A stretch of DNA of 64,000 bases from Chitinophaga pollutisoli (GTDB taxonomy: Bacteria; Bacteroidota; Bacteroidia; Chitinophagales; Chitinophagaceae). Both the position numbers and the translations under genes were made by a program. The number at the start of each line of letters is the position of its first letter. Position 1 is the stretch's first letter. Of the stretch, positions 38,811-47,613 are shown piece after piece. Under the pieces are notes generated by a model. The model saw only the letters and a list, made by a program, of their open reading frames with translations, ran no database searches and had not been told where the DNA came from. The stretch lies in the NCBI RefSeq assembly GCF_038396755.1, contig NZ_CP149822.1:3286001-3350000 (forward strand), given 5' to 3'.

Positions 38811-39296
38811 ATGAAACAGCTACTGCTTCCCGCCTTTGCCGCACTTGCCATCCTGGCTGCCTGCCAAAGCTCCCAGAACAACGCAGCCAGCGATTCCGCC
38901 GCTGCGGCGATGGCCGTTACCACCGACGGGCAGCCCACCTGGCCGCTTTCCGGCACCAAATGGGTGTTGAAGGAAATCGTAAACGGTCCGAAGGATACCA
39001 GCAACTGGGAAAAAGAAATCTATATGCAGTTCGTGGATTCCTCCTCCCAGATCCGCGGCAACCTTGGCTGTAACGGCTTCGGCGGTAAATTCCTCGCTAC
39101 ACCCACCGGCGACCTCGCCGTGTCGGACATCATGTCCACCCAAATGGCCTGCCCGGTGCTGAACGTGGAGAACGCCTTCAGCCAGGCGTTGCAAAACACA
39201 AATAAATACACTATCGAAAAAGATGTGCTGCGCATCCAGCGCGGAGATACCGTGTTAGCGACGTTCACTGCTTCCGCCGCTGCCGTTCGACCTTGA
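38811..39296 (+). CDS. META domain lipoprotein (HslJ-like)
   Basis: A 161-residue lipoprotein: signal LLPAFAALAILAAC with lipobox Cys18, an Ala-rich linker, then a META domain (about 43-155) with the family core WVLKEI, RGNLGCNGFGGKF, STQMACPVLNVENAF and the closing LRIQRGDTVLATF. META-domain proteins such as HslJ are associated with stress or antibiotic tolerance, without known biochemistry. It is 22 bp ahead of a second small lipoprotein gene, probably cotranscribed. Confidence 0.88.
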   Translation: MKQLLLPAFAALAILAACQSSQNNAASDSAAAAMAVTTDGQPTWPLSGTKWVLKEIVNGPKDTSNWEKEIYMQFVDSSSQIRGNLGCNGFGGKFLATPTGDLAVSDIMSTQMACPVLNVENAFSQALQNTNKYTIEKDVLRIQRGDTVLATFTASAAAVRP

Positions 39297-39318
39297 TAAC
39301 CTTTAAAAATTAATGCAT

Positions 39319-39765
39319 ATGAACAAAATAATGTTAATCCTCGGCGCCTCCGCCATCCTGGCTTCCTGCCAGAACCAAACCGCCGCCACCGGCGAAGACA
39401 CTTCCGCCAACGCGCGGATCCATGAAGGGGTAGACTCTATTGAATCCGGCCTGGAACAAAAAGCGGATACCACCGGCGCTTATTTCCGCCGCCAGCGCGA
39501 CGAAGCTTCCGCCGCTATTAAGGAAAAAATGGATTCGCTTGACGCGCGTATCGAAGAACTGAAGAAAGACGGCAGCGCCAGGAGCAAAAGAGCGCAGGCC
39601 AAACTGGAAAACACCCGCGAAGACCTTGCCCGTGCCGCCGAGGACGTGAAAAACAGCACCGCCGAAGCCTGGGACAAAACCAAAGCCGGCATCGACAAAT
39701 CGCTAAAGAAAGCCGATAGCGAGTGGCAGGAGTTCAAGAGAGATTTCAAGGAATTATTCCGCTAG
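39319..39765 (+). CDS. coiled-coil lipoprotein, 148 aa
   Basis: A lipoprotein signal (MLILGASAILASC, lipobox at Cys16) is followed by a long, highly charged amphipathic helix rich in Lys, Glu, Ala and Asp (RRQRDEASAAIKEKMDSLD, then AKLENTREDLARAAEDVK), like apolipoprotein- or Lpp-type envelope coiled coils. It has no recognised domain. It could be an envelope spacer or stress lipoprotein. An ATG six bases upstream (39313) is an alternative start. Its partner upstream is the META lipoprotein. Confidence 0.8.
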   Translation: MNKIMLILGASAILASCQNQTAATGEDTSANARIHEGVDSIESGLEQKADTTGAYFRRQRDEASAAIKEKMDSLDARIEELKKDGSARSKRAQAKLENTREDLARAAEDVKNSTAEAWDKTKAGIDKSLKKADSEWQEFKRDFKELFR

Positions 39766-39786
39766 GAAGATAATCGCGTTTTTTAC

Positions 39787-39826
39787 GAAAGAGGGCTGTC
39801 TTGCATGGGGCGGCCTTTCTTTTTTT
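39787..39826 (+). terminator. terminator after the coiled-coil lipoprotein gene
   Basis: Imperfect stem AAAGAGGGCTGTC with GGGGCGGCCTTT followed by a T-run, 22 bp after the stop. Confidence 0.7.
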
Positions 39827-39868
39827 CGCCAATTATCCAGCCGTTTTCATTCAGCATGGGAATAATGA

Positions 39869-39904
39869 GAAAGGGCCATCCCGTTTTTGCGAGACAGCCC
39901 TTTC
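39869..39904 (-). terminator. terminator of the convergent Gfo/Idh/MocA gene
   Basis: Stem GAAAGGGC/GCCCTTTC (39869-39876 and 39897-39904), 23 bp beyond the stop at 39927 and followed on the minus strand by TCATTATT. Its minus-strand text resembles the facing plus-strand terminator. Confidence 0.75.
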
Positions 39905-39926
39905 TGTATTTTCCGGACGAGTTGGC

Positions 39927-41369
39927 TTATTTGCCGAGCGACCAGCCGTTGCGGTAAGTACGCTTAACGAACTGGTTAGCTTCGTCGAAGTTAGTGATCT
40001 TCATGTTAGGGCCATCCCACAGCAGTTTGATGTAACGGCCGGGGTAATCGAAACCTTTGCCATCGGCTTTCGGCTTGCGCACGTCGTAGCTGCGGATAGC
40101 GAGGTTACCCATGAGGATGGTTTCGGTGAGGGGACCGGCGATCTCGAACGGAGCGCTCAGCTGTTTCTTACCGTAACCGGCGATGCAGGCATTCACCCAC
40201 TGTACGTAGTGGCCTTCGGGTACGCGGGCGATGGTTTGCTTCACGTCCACTTCCTTGTTGCGGGTTGAGGGCAGGAGGGAAGGATACATACCGTAAGTAC
40301 CGCACATCATTTTGCCTTTCGAACCTACGAAGATGGCGCCGTTGCCGCCGTCGCCCATTCTCTCGTTGGGGCCCAGCTCTTCGGGGCGCGCGGGTTGGAT
40401 CCCGCCGTCCATCCAGTGGAGCTTCAGCGGGCCGCGTTTGGTTTCGAAGGTCATGATAACGTGGGAAGACGGGGGGCAGCTTTCGGGGAAATAGCCCTGT
40501 TTGAACTCGTCTACATACACGCTGCCAACGCTGGCTTCCGCGGAAACGGGGTAGCCAAGGTCGAGCACGCGGAAGGGAGGTTCCACGATGTGGCAACCCA
40601 TGTCGCCCAGGGCGCCGGTACCGTAATCCCACCAGCCGCGCCAGTTAAAGGGAACAAGTTTGTCAACGAAATCTTTTTGCGGAGCCGTACCCAGCCAGAG
40701 GTTCCAGTCGAGGTCGGCGGGCATGGTGCCGGGCGTGGTGGGCCAGGGGATACCTTGCGGCCATACGGGGCGGTTGGTCCAGCAGTACACGGTATGTACA
40801 TCGCCGATGAGGCCGGCCTGGTACCACTCCATGAGCTGGCGAACGCCGTCGCCGGAAGCGCCCTGGTTACCCATCTGGGTTACCACTTTATATTTTTTCG
40901 CGGCCTGCGTGAGCATGCGCGCTTCGTAGATATCGTGCGTGAGGGGTTTTTGAACGTATACGTGTTTACCCAGCTGCATCGCGGCCATCGCCTGCACGGC
41001 GTGGTTGTGGTCGGGTGAGGAAACGGTTACGGCGTCGATGTTCTTGTGTTCCTTGTCGAGCATTTCGCGGTAATCGCGATAGTATTTTGCTTTGGGGAAG
41101 CGTTTAACGGAGCCTGCGGCGCGGCTATCGTGAACGTCGCAGAGCACGGTAACATCCGCCGGCCCTTTCGAAATTTCAGACAAGTCGCTTTCGCCTTTAC
41201 CACCGACACCGATGCCGGCAACGCGAAGCCTGTCGCTAGGGGCGGTATAGCCCGGTCCTCCCAATACATGACGTGGAACGATCATGAAACCGGCAGCTGC
41301 TGTTGCGCTGTTGGTTAGAAATGATCTACGTGAAATCTGGTTTCTTTTGTTATTTTTTCCCTGAACCAT
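39927..41369 (-). CDS. Gfo/Idh/MocA family oxidoreductase, Tat-exported (second)
   Basis: A 480-residue relative of the enzyme at 33709, with its own twin-arginine leader (QISRRSFLTNSATAAAG). The nucleotide-binding domain has LRVAGIGVGGKGESDL; the catalytic-Lys motif reads VYVQKPLTHD, with Gln in place of the usual Glu of E-K-P. GNQGASGDGVRQL and the glycine-rich GALGDMGCHIVEP follow, the latter with the conserved His. It is typical of the large exported Bacteroidota/Planctomycetota branch. The substrate is unknown, likely a sugar or cyclitol. It is a single-gene unit. Confidence 0.9.
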   Translation of the reverse strand: MVQGKNNKRNQISRRSFLTNSATAAAGFMIVPRHVLGGPGYTAPSDRLRVAGIGVGGKGESDLSEISKGPADVTVLCDVHDSRAAGSVKRFPKAKYYRDYREMLDKEHKNIDAVTVSSPDHNHAVQAMAAMQLGKHVYVQKPLTHDIYEARMLTQAAKKYKVVTQMGNQGASGDGVRQLMEWYQAGLIGDVHTVYCWTNRPVWPQGIPWPTTPGTMPADLDWNLWLGTAPQKDFVDKLVPFNWRGWWDYGTGALGDMGCHIVEPPFRVLDLGYPVSAEASVGSVYVDEFKQGYFPESCPPSSHVIMTFETKRGPLKLHWMDGGIQPARPEELGPNERMGDGGNGAIFVGSKGKMMCGTYGMYPSLLPSTRNKEVDVKQTIARVPEGHYVQWVNACIAGYGKKQLSAPFEIAGPLTETILMGNLAIRSYDVRKPKADGKGFDYPGRYIKLLWDGPNMKITNFDEANQFVKRTYRNGWSLGK

Positions 41370-41580
41370 GATTTGATAAATTTTCGTTCAATATAATAGA
41401 AAAATATTTAGCAAAAGCAATATTCTCTACGAGCGGCATCCTGTACTATCCTGTGCTAAATCGATTTTTTCAATGTTATGTTTCCGTTACCGCTTCCCGG
41501 GACCAACCGCGCATCATGAAAGTTTGGGGGCTATTGGCTTTTTCCCCTATTTTTAGCGTTATCAAACATCTTGTTACAAC

Positions 41581-43224
41581 ATGTCGACTAACCGCAAGCA
41601 CCCGGTAGCCTTACCGTTTTTATTCTTTTCCGAAATGTGGGAGCGATTCGGGTTTTACCTGCTCCTCGCTATTCTGCAATTATATCTGACAGACGCTGAG
41701 AAAGGCGGTTGGGCGATGGACCGGCATGCCGCGGTCGATATCTTCGGTACATTCATCGCATTTGTATATCTCACGCCGTTCATCGGGGGGCTCCTGGCCG
41801 ACCGTAAACTCGGATACACCAAATCCATCATCATCGGGGGCGTCCTCATGGGGATCGGGTATTGCGGCCTGGCCGTCAAGGATTTAACGGTGTTTTACCT
41901 GTCGCTGGCGCTTATCTGTGTGGGCAACGGCTTCTTCAAGCCCAACATTTCCACCCTGCTGGGGAACGTGTATAACGACCCCCGGTACCGGGAGCGCAAG
42001 GATACCGGCTATAACATCTTCTACATGGGGATCAATATCGGCGCCTTCATCTGTACGTTCTTCGCAGCTTATCTCCGCAATAATATCAACTGGGGCGCGG
42101 CCTTCATCGCCGCCGGGATCGGTATGTTCCTCGGCGTGATCATCTTCGTGGCCGGCCTCAAACACTACCGCCACGCCAACGTCCTCAAACCCGTACAACC
42201 CGGCGACATGCCGCTGGGCTCCATCTTCGCGCAGGTATTCGTTCCTGTACTCGTGGTGGGTTGCATCGGCTGGTTCATCCCCGGCAATATTTTCGGCACC
42301 GACTCTACCGACGCTTTCATCTTCGCCTGCCTCCCCATCATCTACTTCTTCGTGAACCTGCTCCGCAAAGCTTCCGCCACGGATAAACAACCCGTGAAAG
42401 CCCTGCTAGCCATCTTCGCGGTGTCCGTGATGTTCTGGGCGGTGTTCAAACAGAACGGAACGGCCCTCACCACCTGGGCGCAATATTATACCGACCGCGA
42501 AATCCCCGCAGCCGTTGAAACCCCCGCCAAAGCGCTCTCCCTCGTCCAGATCGTGACTAACGAAACGGGCGAAGTGGTAGCTTATGACGACGAGTTCCGC
42601 GTAGTGAAGGACGAAAACGGCCAACCGGTGAAAGAAATGGGCAAGCCCGTATATTTCAAAAACGTAGCCCCGGAGAAAATGCCGGCCGAGGGTGCATCCC
42701 TGAGCCTGGTGAACACCGAGCTCTTCCAGTCCGTCAATCCCTTTTTCGTGATCATACTCACGCCGCTGGTAGTGGCGTTTTTCACCTTCCTGCGCCAACG
42801 CAAGAAAGAACCGACCACCATGACCAAAATCGCATGGGGCCTGCTTATCTCGTCCCTGTCTACCTTCTGTATGGTAGGCGCGGTAATGGTTTGCGGGAAT
42901 GGTGCGGAAAAAGCGTCGGCCTGGTGGCTGATCGGCAGCTACGGCATCATCACCGCGGGAGAATTGCTCCTCAGCCCGATGGGCCTGTCCCTCGTTTCCA
43001 AGCTCAGCCCCGCGCGCCTCACCTCGCTCATGATGGGCGGCTGGTTCCTCGCCACTTCCATCGGCAATAAACTGTCGGGCGTACTGGCGGCGCTGTGGGA
43101 CGGCTACGACAATAAAGTGAATTATTTCCTCGTGAACTTCCTGCTCCTGGGCCTGGCCGCCGGCGCCATCTTTTTAATGTTACGCTGGCTGAACCGCGTG
43201 TTCAAAGAACACACCCACGCATAA
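41581..43224 (+). CDS. POT/PTR2 family proton-coupled peptide transporter
   Basis: A 547-residue MFS-type transporter of the proton-dependent oligopeptide family. The first helix carries the SEMWERFGFYLLLA signature (E-x-x-E-R-F-x-x-Y proton/peptide site), followed by GGLLADRKLGYTKSIIIGG and FFKPNISTLLGNVY. There are about 14 membrane segments. A soluble loop of ~75 residues around 310-385 (PAAVETPAKALSLVQIVTNE) splits two halves, an insertion common in Bacteroidota members. It takes up di- and tripeptides, complementing the exported S46 and C1 peptidases in this window. It is followed by a strong terminator. Confidence 0.93.
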   Translation: MSTNRKHPVALPFLFFSEMWERFGFYLLLAILQLYLTDAEKGGWAMDRHAAVDIFGTFIAFVYLTPFIGGLLADRKLGYTKSIIIGGVLMGIGYCGLAVKDLTVFYLSLALICVGNGFFKPNISTLLGNVYNDPRYRERKDTGYNIFYMGINIGAFICTFFAAYLRNNINWGAAFIAAGIGMFLGVIIFVAGLKHYRHANVLKPVQPGDMPLGSIFAQVFVPVLVVGCIGWFIPGNIFGTDSTDAFIFACLPIIYFFVNLLRKASATDKQPVKALLAIFAVSVMFWAVFKQNGTALTTWAQYYTDREIPAAVETPAKALSLVQIVTNETGEVVAYDDEFRVVKDENGQPVKEMGKPVYFKNVAPEKMPAEGASLSLVNTELFQSVNPFFVIILTPLVVAFFTFLRQRKKEPTTMTKIAWGLLISSLSTFCMVGAVMVCGNGAEKASAWWLIGSYGIITAGELLLSPMGLSLVSKLSPARLTSLMMGGWFLATSIGNKLSGVLAALWDGYDNKVNYFLVNFLLLGLAAGAIFLMLRWLNRVFKEHTHA

Positions 43225-43237
43225 ACGAACAAGCAAT

Positions 43238-43272
43238 AAAAAAGCGGCATCAACACGATGCCGCTTTTTTTT
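43238..43272 (+). terminator. terminator after the POT transporter gene
   Basis: Perfect stem AAAAAGCGGCATC/GATGCCGCTTTTT with a 5-base loop and eight T's; it can also serve the convergent gene ending at 43289. Confidence 0.9.
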
Positions 43273-43288
43273 ATGCCGTAAATCCGGG

Positions 43289-43972
43289 CTAATCTTCCCA
43301 GGTCATGATCTTGGTGCGGTCTTCCTTCTTCAGGCAAACGGCCAGCATCTTTTCGTCGTACGAAAGATTGTACTGCTTGAGCACTTCATCCGGAACGCCG
43401 TCCCACTCGTTGGGCCGGTTGCCGGCGTACCCCAGGTCCTTGATGCCCATTTCGCTGGTGAAGAATCCCGTTGCGGTGAGGTTGCGCATGAGGCTGAAAA
43501 ACGCCACGCCCTGGCTCTGTTCCGGGCCTGCTTTTTCAGGAAACGCGATCTGGTCAACGATAGCGAGGCGCTTGTCGGCCTCCAGGTCGGTGAAGATCTT
43601 GTCGTATTGTTTCAACGAATGTACATCGAGCCAGCGGAGGCCGCCGCGCATGGGCAGCTTGTACTTCGGCTGGTCTTTCACGATGAACTCGATGAACTCC
43701 GGCACTTTCGCGTCGGTGGCGGAGCCGGAAGTTTCGTCTTTCGGGATGATGATATCTGCGAGTACGGCGATGGTTTTCATTTCCGCGTCGGAGAAATATT
43801 TTTCGGTGGTGAGGGCTTCGTCGCGCAGCACTTCTTCGGGCGTGCGGCCGTAGAACTTACCGGTTTTGGGCGCCTTTACGGCGTCTTTGGTCCCTGTTTC
43901 GCAGGCGCTGAGGATCACGCCGGTGGATACGGAACCTATGAAAAGGGCTTTGAGCGATTCTCTTCTGTCCAT
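43289..43972 (-). CDS. gluconate 2-dehydrogenase subunit 3-like Tat lipoprotein
   Basis: The 227-residue protein matches the gluconate 2-dehydrogenase subunit 3 family: FSDAEMKTIAVLADIIIPKDETSG is the family signature. The leader (MDRRESLKALFIGSVSTGVILSAC) has a twin-Arg pair and a lipobox at Cys24, so it should be a Tat-exported lipoprotein. Small subunits of this kind escort their folded GMC partner through the Tat pore. The partner gene lies 5 bp upstream. No cytochrome c subunit is adjacent, so the electron acceptor is unknown. Confidence 0.88.
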   Translation of the reverse strand: MDRRESLKALFIGSVSTGVILSACETGTKDAVKAPKTGKFYGRTPEEVLRDEALTTEKYFSDAEMKTIAVLADIIIPKDETSGSATDAKVPEFIEFIVKDQPKYKLPMRGGLRWLDVHSLKQYDKIFTDLEADKRLAIVDQIAFPEKAGPEQSQGVAFFSLMRNLTATGFFTSEMGIKDLGYAGNRPNEWDGVPDEVLKQYNLSYDEKMLAVCLKKEDRTKIMTWED

Positions 43973-43977
43973 GTTGA

Positions 43978-45711
43978 TCAGAGATTTTGTTTTTTCAATT
44001 CATCCACGATGTAGTTCGACGCGCGGAGAGAAAGCGCGAGGATGGTCCATGTGGGATTTTTATCTGCCTGCGAAACGAAGGCGCCGCCGTCTACCACAAA
44101 TACGTTTTTGGCATCGTGGGCCTGGTTGTATTTGTTGAGGACCGAGCGTTTGGGATCGTCGCCCATGCGGGTGGTGCCTACTTCGTGGATGATCCTGCCG
44201 GGGTTTTCGAGGCCGTATTTCGTTTCTTCGCCGGGTTTGGTGCCGAGAGGGATGCCGCCCATTTTATGGATAATTTCCTCGAAGGTTTCGTGCATATGGC
44301 GCGCCTGTTTGATCTCGTGCTCGCTCCATTTGTAGTTGAAACGCAGCACGGGGATGCCGAATTTATCCACCACGGTAGGGTCGATTTCACAGTAGTTGCT
44401 TTCCAGGGCGATGGCTTCGCCGCGGCCGGCAAAACCGACGGTAGATCCGTAGTAGCGGCGGTAATCGTTTTTAAGGCTGGCACCGTAACCGCCTGCAGGA
44501 GTGCCCTTGCGGTTGGGGTCCATCATATGCATGCCTTCCATCCCGAAACCGAAACCGTAAGCGGGCATGCCCATGCCGCCCCAGAATTCGATGTGGTAGC
44601 CGCGGGCGAAATCGAGTTTTTTATTGTCGAGCCACCAGGGAATGTACATGTGCATCCCGCCCACGCCGTCTTCGTTGTACCGCTTGCGCTCCATCAGCGA
44701 AGGGATGAATGCGCCGCGCGAAGCGCCGGTGGAATCGTGCAGGTATTTTCCGACCATGCCGCTCGAGTTGGCCAGGCCGTTTTTGTGCATGGGGGATTTG
44801 GAGTTGAGCAACAACCGGGCGGATTCGCAGGCGCTCGCTGCCAGCACGATCACGCGCGCGTCGATGCGGTATTCCTGCATGTCGGCTTTATCCACGTAGC
44901 TCACGCCGGTGGCCTTGCCGGATGCGTCGGTGACGATCTCCCGCGCCATGGCGCCTACGTACAGGTCTACATTGCCGCTTTTCATGGCGGGCTTTACGAG
45001 TACGGTGGAAGAGGAGAAGTCGGCATGAACGGTGCAGCCGCGGCTGCATTGCGAGCAGAAGAAGCACGCGCCGCGGTCTTTGTTCACCGAGCGGGTGAGG
45101 ATCGATAGCCGCGAGTGGATCACCGGGATGCCCAGTTTATCACCGGCCTGCTTCACCATCAGCTCATGGAGGCGCGGTTTGGGAGGAGGGAGGAAGTAAC
45201 CGTCCGGTTCGTTATAAATCCCTTCTTTCGAGCCGAAAACGCCGATCATTTTGTCGACCTGATCGTACCAGGGTTTTACGTCGTCGTAACCGATCGGCCA
45301 GTCGTCGCCATGCCCGTCGAGGCTATGATGTTTGAAGTCGTTGGGTCCGAAACGGAGGGAAATGCGGCCCCAGTGGTTGGTTCTGCCGCCGAGCATGCGG
45401 GAGCGGAACCAGTCGAACTGCGTGCCGTTTTTCTGGGTGTAAGGCTCGCCGTCGATTTCCCAACCGCCATAAGCGGCGTCGAAATCGCCGAAGGGCCGGG
45501 TGGTGGAGGCGCCTCTGCGGGGCGACTCGTAAGGCCATTTTAGTTGGGTTTGTTGTTCGGGATCGGCCGGGTCGTACTTGGGCCCTGCCTCCAGCAGCGC
45601 CACTTTCAGCCCTGCGTCAGACAGCACCTTGGCCGCCATTCCGCCGCCAGCGCCCGATCCGATGATGCACACATCGTACGCTTTCGCCTGTTTTTTAATC
45701 TCAAATGCCAT
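43978..45711 (-). CDS. GMC family oxidoreductase (gluconate dehydrogenase-type large subunit)
   Basis: A 577-residue FAD enzyme. The dinucleotide motif is [13 protein letters not shown] at 18-30 and the C-terminal active-site region is [15 protein letters not shown] and the closing [19 protein letters not shown], with the His/Asn pair typical of sugar-oxidising GMC enzymes altered in part. [12 protein letters not shown] stretch near residue 216 could bind metal or form disulphides. It lacks a signal, so export probably depends on the Tat leader of subunit 3 (5 bp downstream). The substrate is likely a sugar or sugar acid; gluconokinase is encoded next to it, divergently. Confidence 0.9.
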   Translation of the reverse strand: MAFEIKKQAKAYDVCIIGSGAGGGMAAKVLSDAGLKVALLEAGPKYDPADPEQQTQLKWPYESPRRGASTTRPFGDFDAAYGGWEIDGEPYTQKNGTQFDWFRSRMLGGRTNHWGRISLRFGPNDFKHHSLDGHGDDWPIGYDDVKPWYDQVDKMIGVFGSKEGIYNEPDGYFLPPPKPRLHELMVKQAGDKLGIPVIHSRLSILTRSVNKDRGACFFCSQCSRGCTVHADFSSSTVLVKPAMKSGNVDLYVGAMAREIVTDASGKATGVSYVDKADMQEYRIDARVIVLAASACESARLLLNSKSPMHKNGLANSSGMVGKYLHDSTGASRGAFIPSLMERKRYNEDGVGGMHMYIPWWLDNKKLDFARGYHIEFWGGMGMPAYGFGFGMEGMHMMDPNRKGTPAGGYGASLKNDYRRYYGSTVGFAGRGEAIALESNYCEIDPTVVDKFGIPVLRFNYKWSEHEIKQARHMHETFEEIIHKMGGIPLGTKPGEETKYGLENPGRIIHEVGTTRMGDDPKRSVLNKYNQAHDAKNVFVVDGGAFVSQADKNPTWTILALSLRASNYIVDELKKQNL

Positions 45712-45816
45712 TGTAAGTACGTGGATTTTTGTGGAAAGATTTGACCTGAAAGATTTTAAATCTATAAATTAAATACGGAAAATGAAAGCTGTTTTTTTAC
45801 TTTCGGCCTCTATTCT

Positions 45817-47301
45817 ATGACAACAAAATCACCATATATCCTCGGCGTCGATATCGGAACGGGGAGTGCGAAGACGATCGCGGTGACACCCGCGGGGCAA
45901 ATCCCCGCATCCCGCAAGCAATCCTATCCCACCCGGGAACCGGTTCCGGGGTATAGCGAGCAAGACCCTGAGACCGTGCTCGCCGCCATCATCAAGACCA
46001 TCCGCGAAACCGTCGGGGAAATGGGATACCCGCCCGCCGCCATTGCACTGAGCAGCGCCATGCACAGCCTGCTGGCCGTAGATGCCGACGGCGAACCGCT
46101 CACGCCCGTTATGACCTGGGCCGACGGCCGCGCGGAAGCCTACGCCGCCGCGCTGCGCCATACCAAAGAAGGCCGCGACATCCACCGGGCCACCGGCACG
46201 CCGATCCACCCCATGTCGCCACTTTGCAAAATCCAATGGATCCGCGAACAGCAACCCGAGATATTCGATCAGGCCGCCTGCTTCGTGGGGATCAAGGACC
46301 TCTTCCTTTTCCGCTGTTTCCACGAATTTGTCACCGACTACAGCCTGGCTTCCTGCTCTGGCTTGTTTGATATCCGCACGCTCGATTGGTACGCCCCCGC
46401 GCTGAAAATCGCCGGCATCACTGACGAGCGCCTGCCCATCCCTGTAGAAACCACGCGCCTCCTCATCGGCATGGACCCCGCCATGGCACAAGCCATGGGC
46501 GTTCCCGAAGGCACGCTCATCATGGCCGGCAGCAGCGACGGTTGCCTGGCGCAGCTGGGCTCCGGCGCCGTAGAGCCAGGGCATGCCGCGCTCACCATCG
46601 GTACGAGCGGCGCCATCCGCGTGATGGCTCCCCAGCCGGCCGACGACCCCGCCGGCAGGATCTTCTCCTACGTCCTCACCCCCGAGCATTACGTTTGCGG
46701 CGGCGCAATGAACAATGGCGGCGTATCGCTGCAATGGTTCTCCAAAGCGTTCCTGCCCTGGTCCGACTACAGCGATTTCCTGAAAACCGCCTTCACCGCG
46801 CCTCCCGGTTCCGACGGGCTGCTCTGCCTACCGTACATGCTCGGCGAGCGCGCCCCGGTATGGGACAGCCGCGCTTCCGGCGCGTTCGTGGGCATGCGCC
46901 AGCACCACAGTTCACCGCACTTCCAGCGGGCCCTGGTGGAAGGGATTTGCTTCAACCTGCTCAGCATCGGCGAAGCCCTCGAAAGCGTGACCGGCCGGAT
47001 CAACGAAGTGACCGTGAGCGGAGGTTTCACCGCATCCCCGCTTTGGATACAATTGATGGCGGACATTTTCCGCAAACCGATGCTCCTGCACCAGGACGAA
47101 GACGCCTCCGCCCTGGGAGCCGCCATGCTGGCCTGGCACGCGCTGGAACAGGTGGACGCGTGGCAGTTTAACGCTGCCGCTGCGGCGCGGGTTTTTGAGC
47201 CGGATACAGAACATTCGGCCGTTTACAAACGCAATTACACCGCATTCTCAATGCTGTACGAACGACTGATGGATGTGAACGAAATCCTCAGGGAGAAGTA
47301 A
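45817..47301 (+). CDS. gntK: gluconokinase (FGGY family)
   Basis: A 494-residue carbohydrate kinase of the FGGY type: phosphate-1 loop LGVDIGTGSAKTIAV at the N-terminus, IALSSAMHSLLAVD, MTWADGRA, the phosphate-2 loop LTIGTSGAIRVMA and the adenosine motif VTVSGGFTASPLW. The motifs fit the gluconokinase (GntK, Bacillus type) branch rather than glycerol or xylulose kinase, but the substrate is inferred. Gluconate 6-phosphate would enter the pentose phosphate pathway. It is divergent from the GMC oxidoreductase genes (105 bp between starts), which supports a sugar-acid role. Confidence 0.83.
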   Translation: MTTKSPYILGVDIGTGSAKTIAVTPAGQIPASRKQSYPTREPVPGYSEQDPETVLAAIIKTIRETVGEMGYPPAAIALSSAMHSLLAVDADGEPLTPVMTWADGRAEAYAAALRHTKEGRDIHRATGTPIHPMSPLCKIQWIREQQPEIFDQAACFVGIKDLFLFRCFHEFVTDYSLASCSGLFDIRTLDWYAPALKIAGITDERLPIPVETTRLLIGMDPAMAQAMGVPEGTLIMAGSSDGCLAQLGSGAVEPGHAALTIGTSGAIRVMAPQPADDPAGRIFSYVLTPEHYVCGGAMNNGGVSLQWFSKAFLPWSDYSDFLKTAFTAPPGSDGLLCLPYMLGERAPVWDSRASGAFVGMRQHHSSPHFQRALVEGICFNLLSIGEALESVTGRINEVTVSGGFTASPLWIQLMADIFRKPMLLHQDEDASALGAAMLAWHALEQVDAWQFNAAAAARVFEPDTEHSAVYKRNYTAFSMLYERLMDVNEILREK

Positions 47302-47302
47302 A

Positions 47303-47339
47303 AAAGAAAGCCGCTTCAATCGAAGCGGCTTTCTTTTTT
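47303..47339 (+). terminator. strong terminator after gluconokinase
   Basis: Perfect 15-bp stem (AAAGAAAGCCGCTTC/GAAGCGGCTTTCTTT) with a 4-base loop and T-run, just after the stop codon. Confidence 0.92.
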
Positions 47340-47613
47340 AAAGGCTACGAACTTCCAATCGGCAAGAAGGAATAAGAAAGATGATGGTATCTTGAGATGA
47401 CGAAAGGAAGATCGCGCTACGAGGCTGGTAAGTGGGCGGAAAGACAGTGTGGTATTGGCGTGGCGAGGACGGGGAAGGTGAAGATAAGGTGGCCTTGAGG
47501 TGGACTTGATGGGGAAGCAACGCTGGTTAATATAGCATCAATCAGCGGGTTGTCCCATCCCGGTTAGCAGCATGTAACCGGGATGACGGTAGCAGGTTTT
47601 ATGGTCCGGCGGA
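47340..47613. other. intergenic stretch with a mutL-side hairpin
   Basis: No credible gene; a 60-residue open frame on the minus strand is low-complexity and unlikely. At 47556-47585 a perfect 11-bp stem CATCCCGGTTA/TAACCGGGATG with an 8-base loop lies 29 bp past the mutL stop and could end its transcript, though no T-run follows. Confidence 0.6.
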
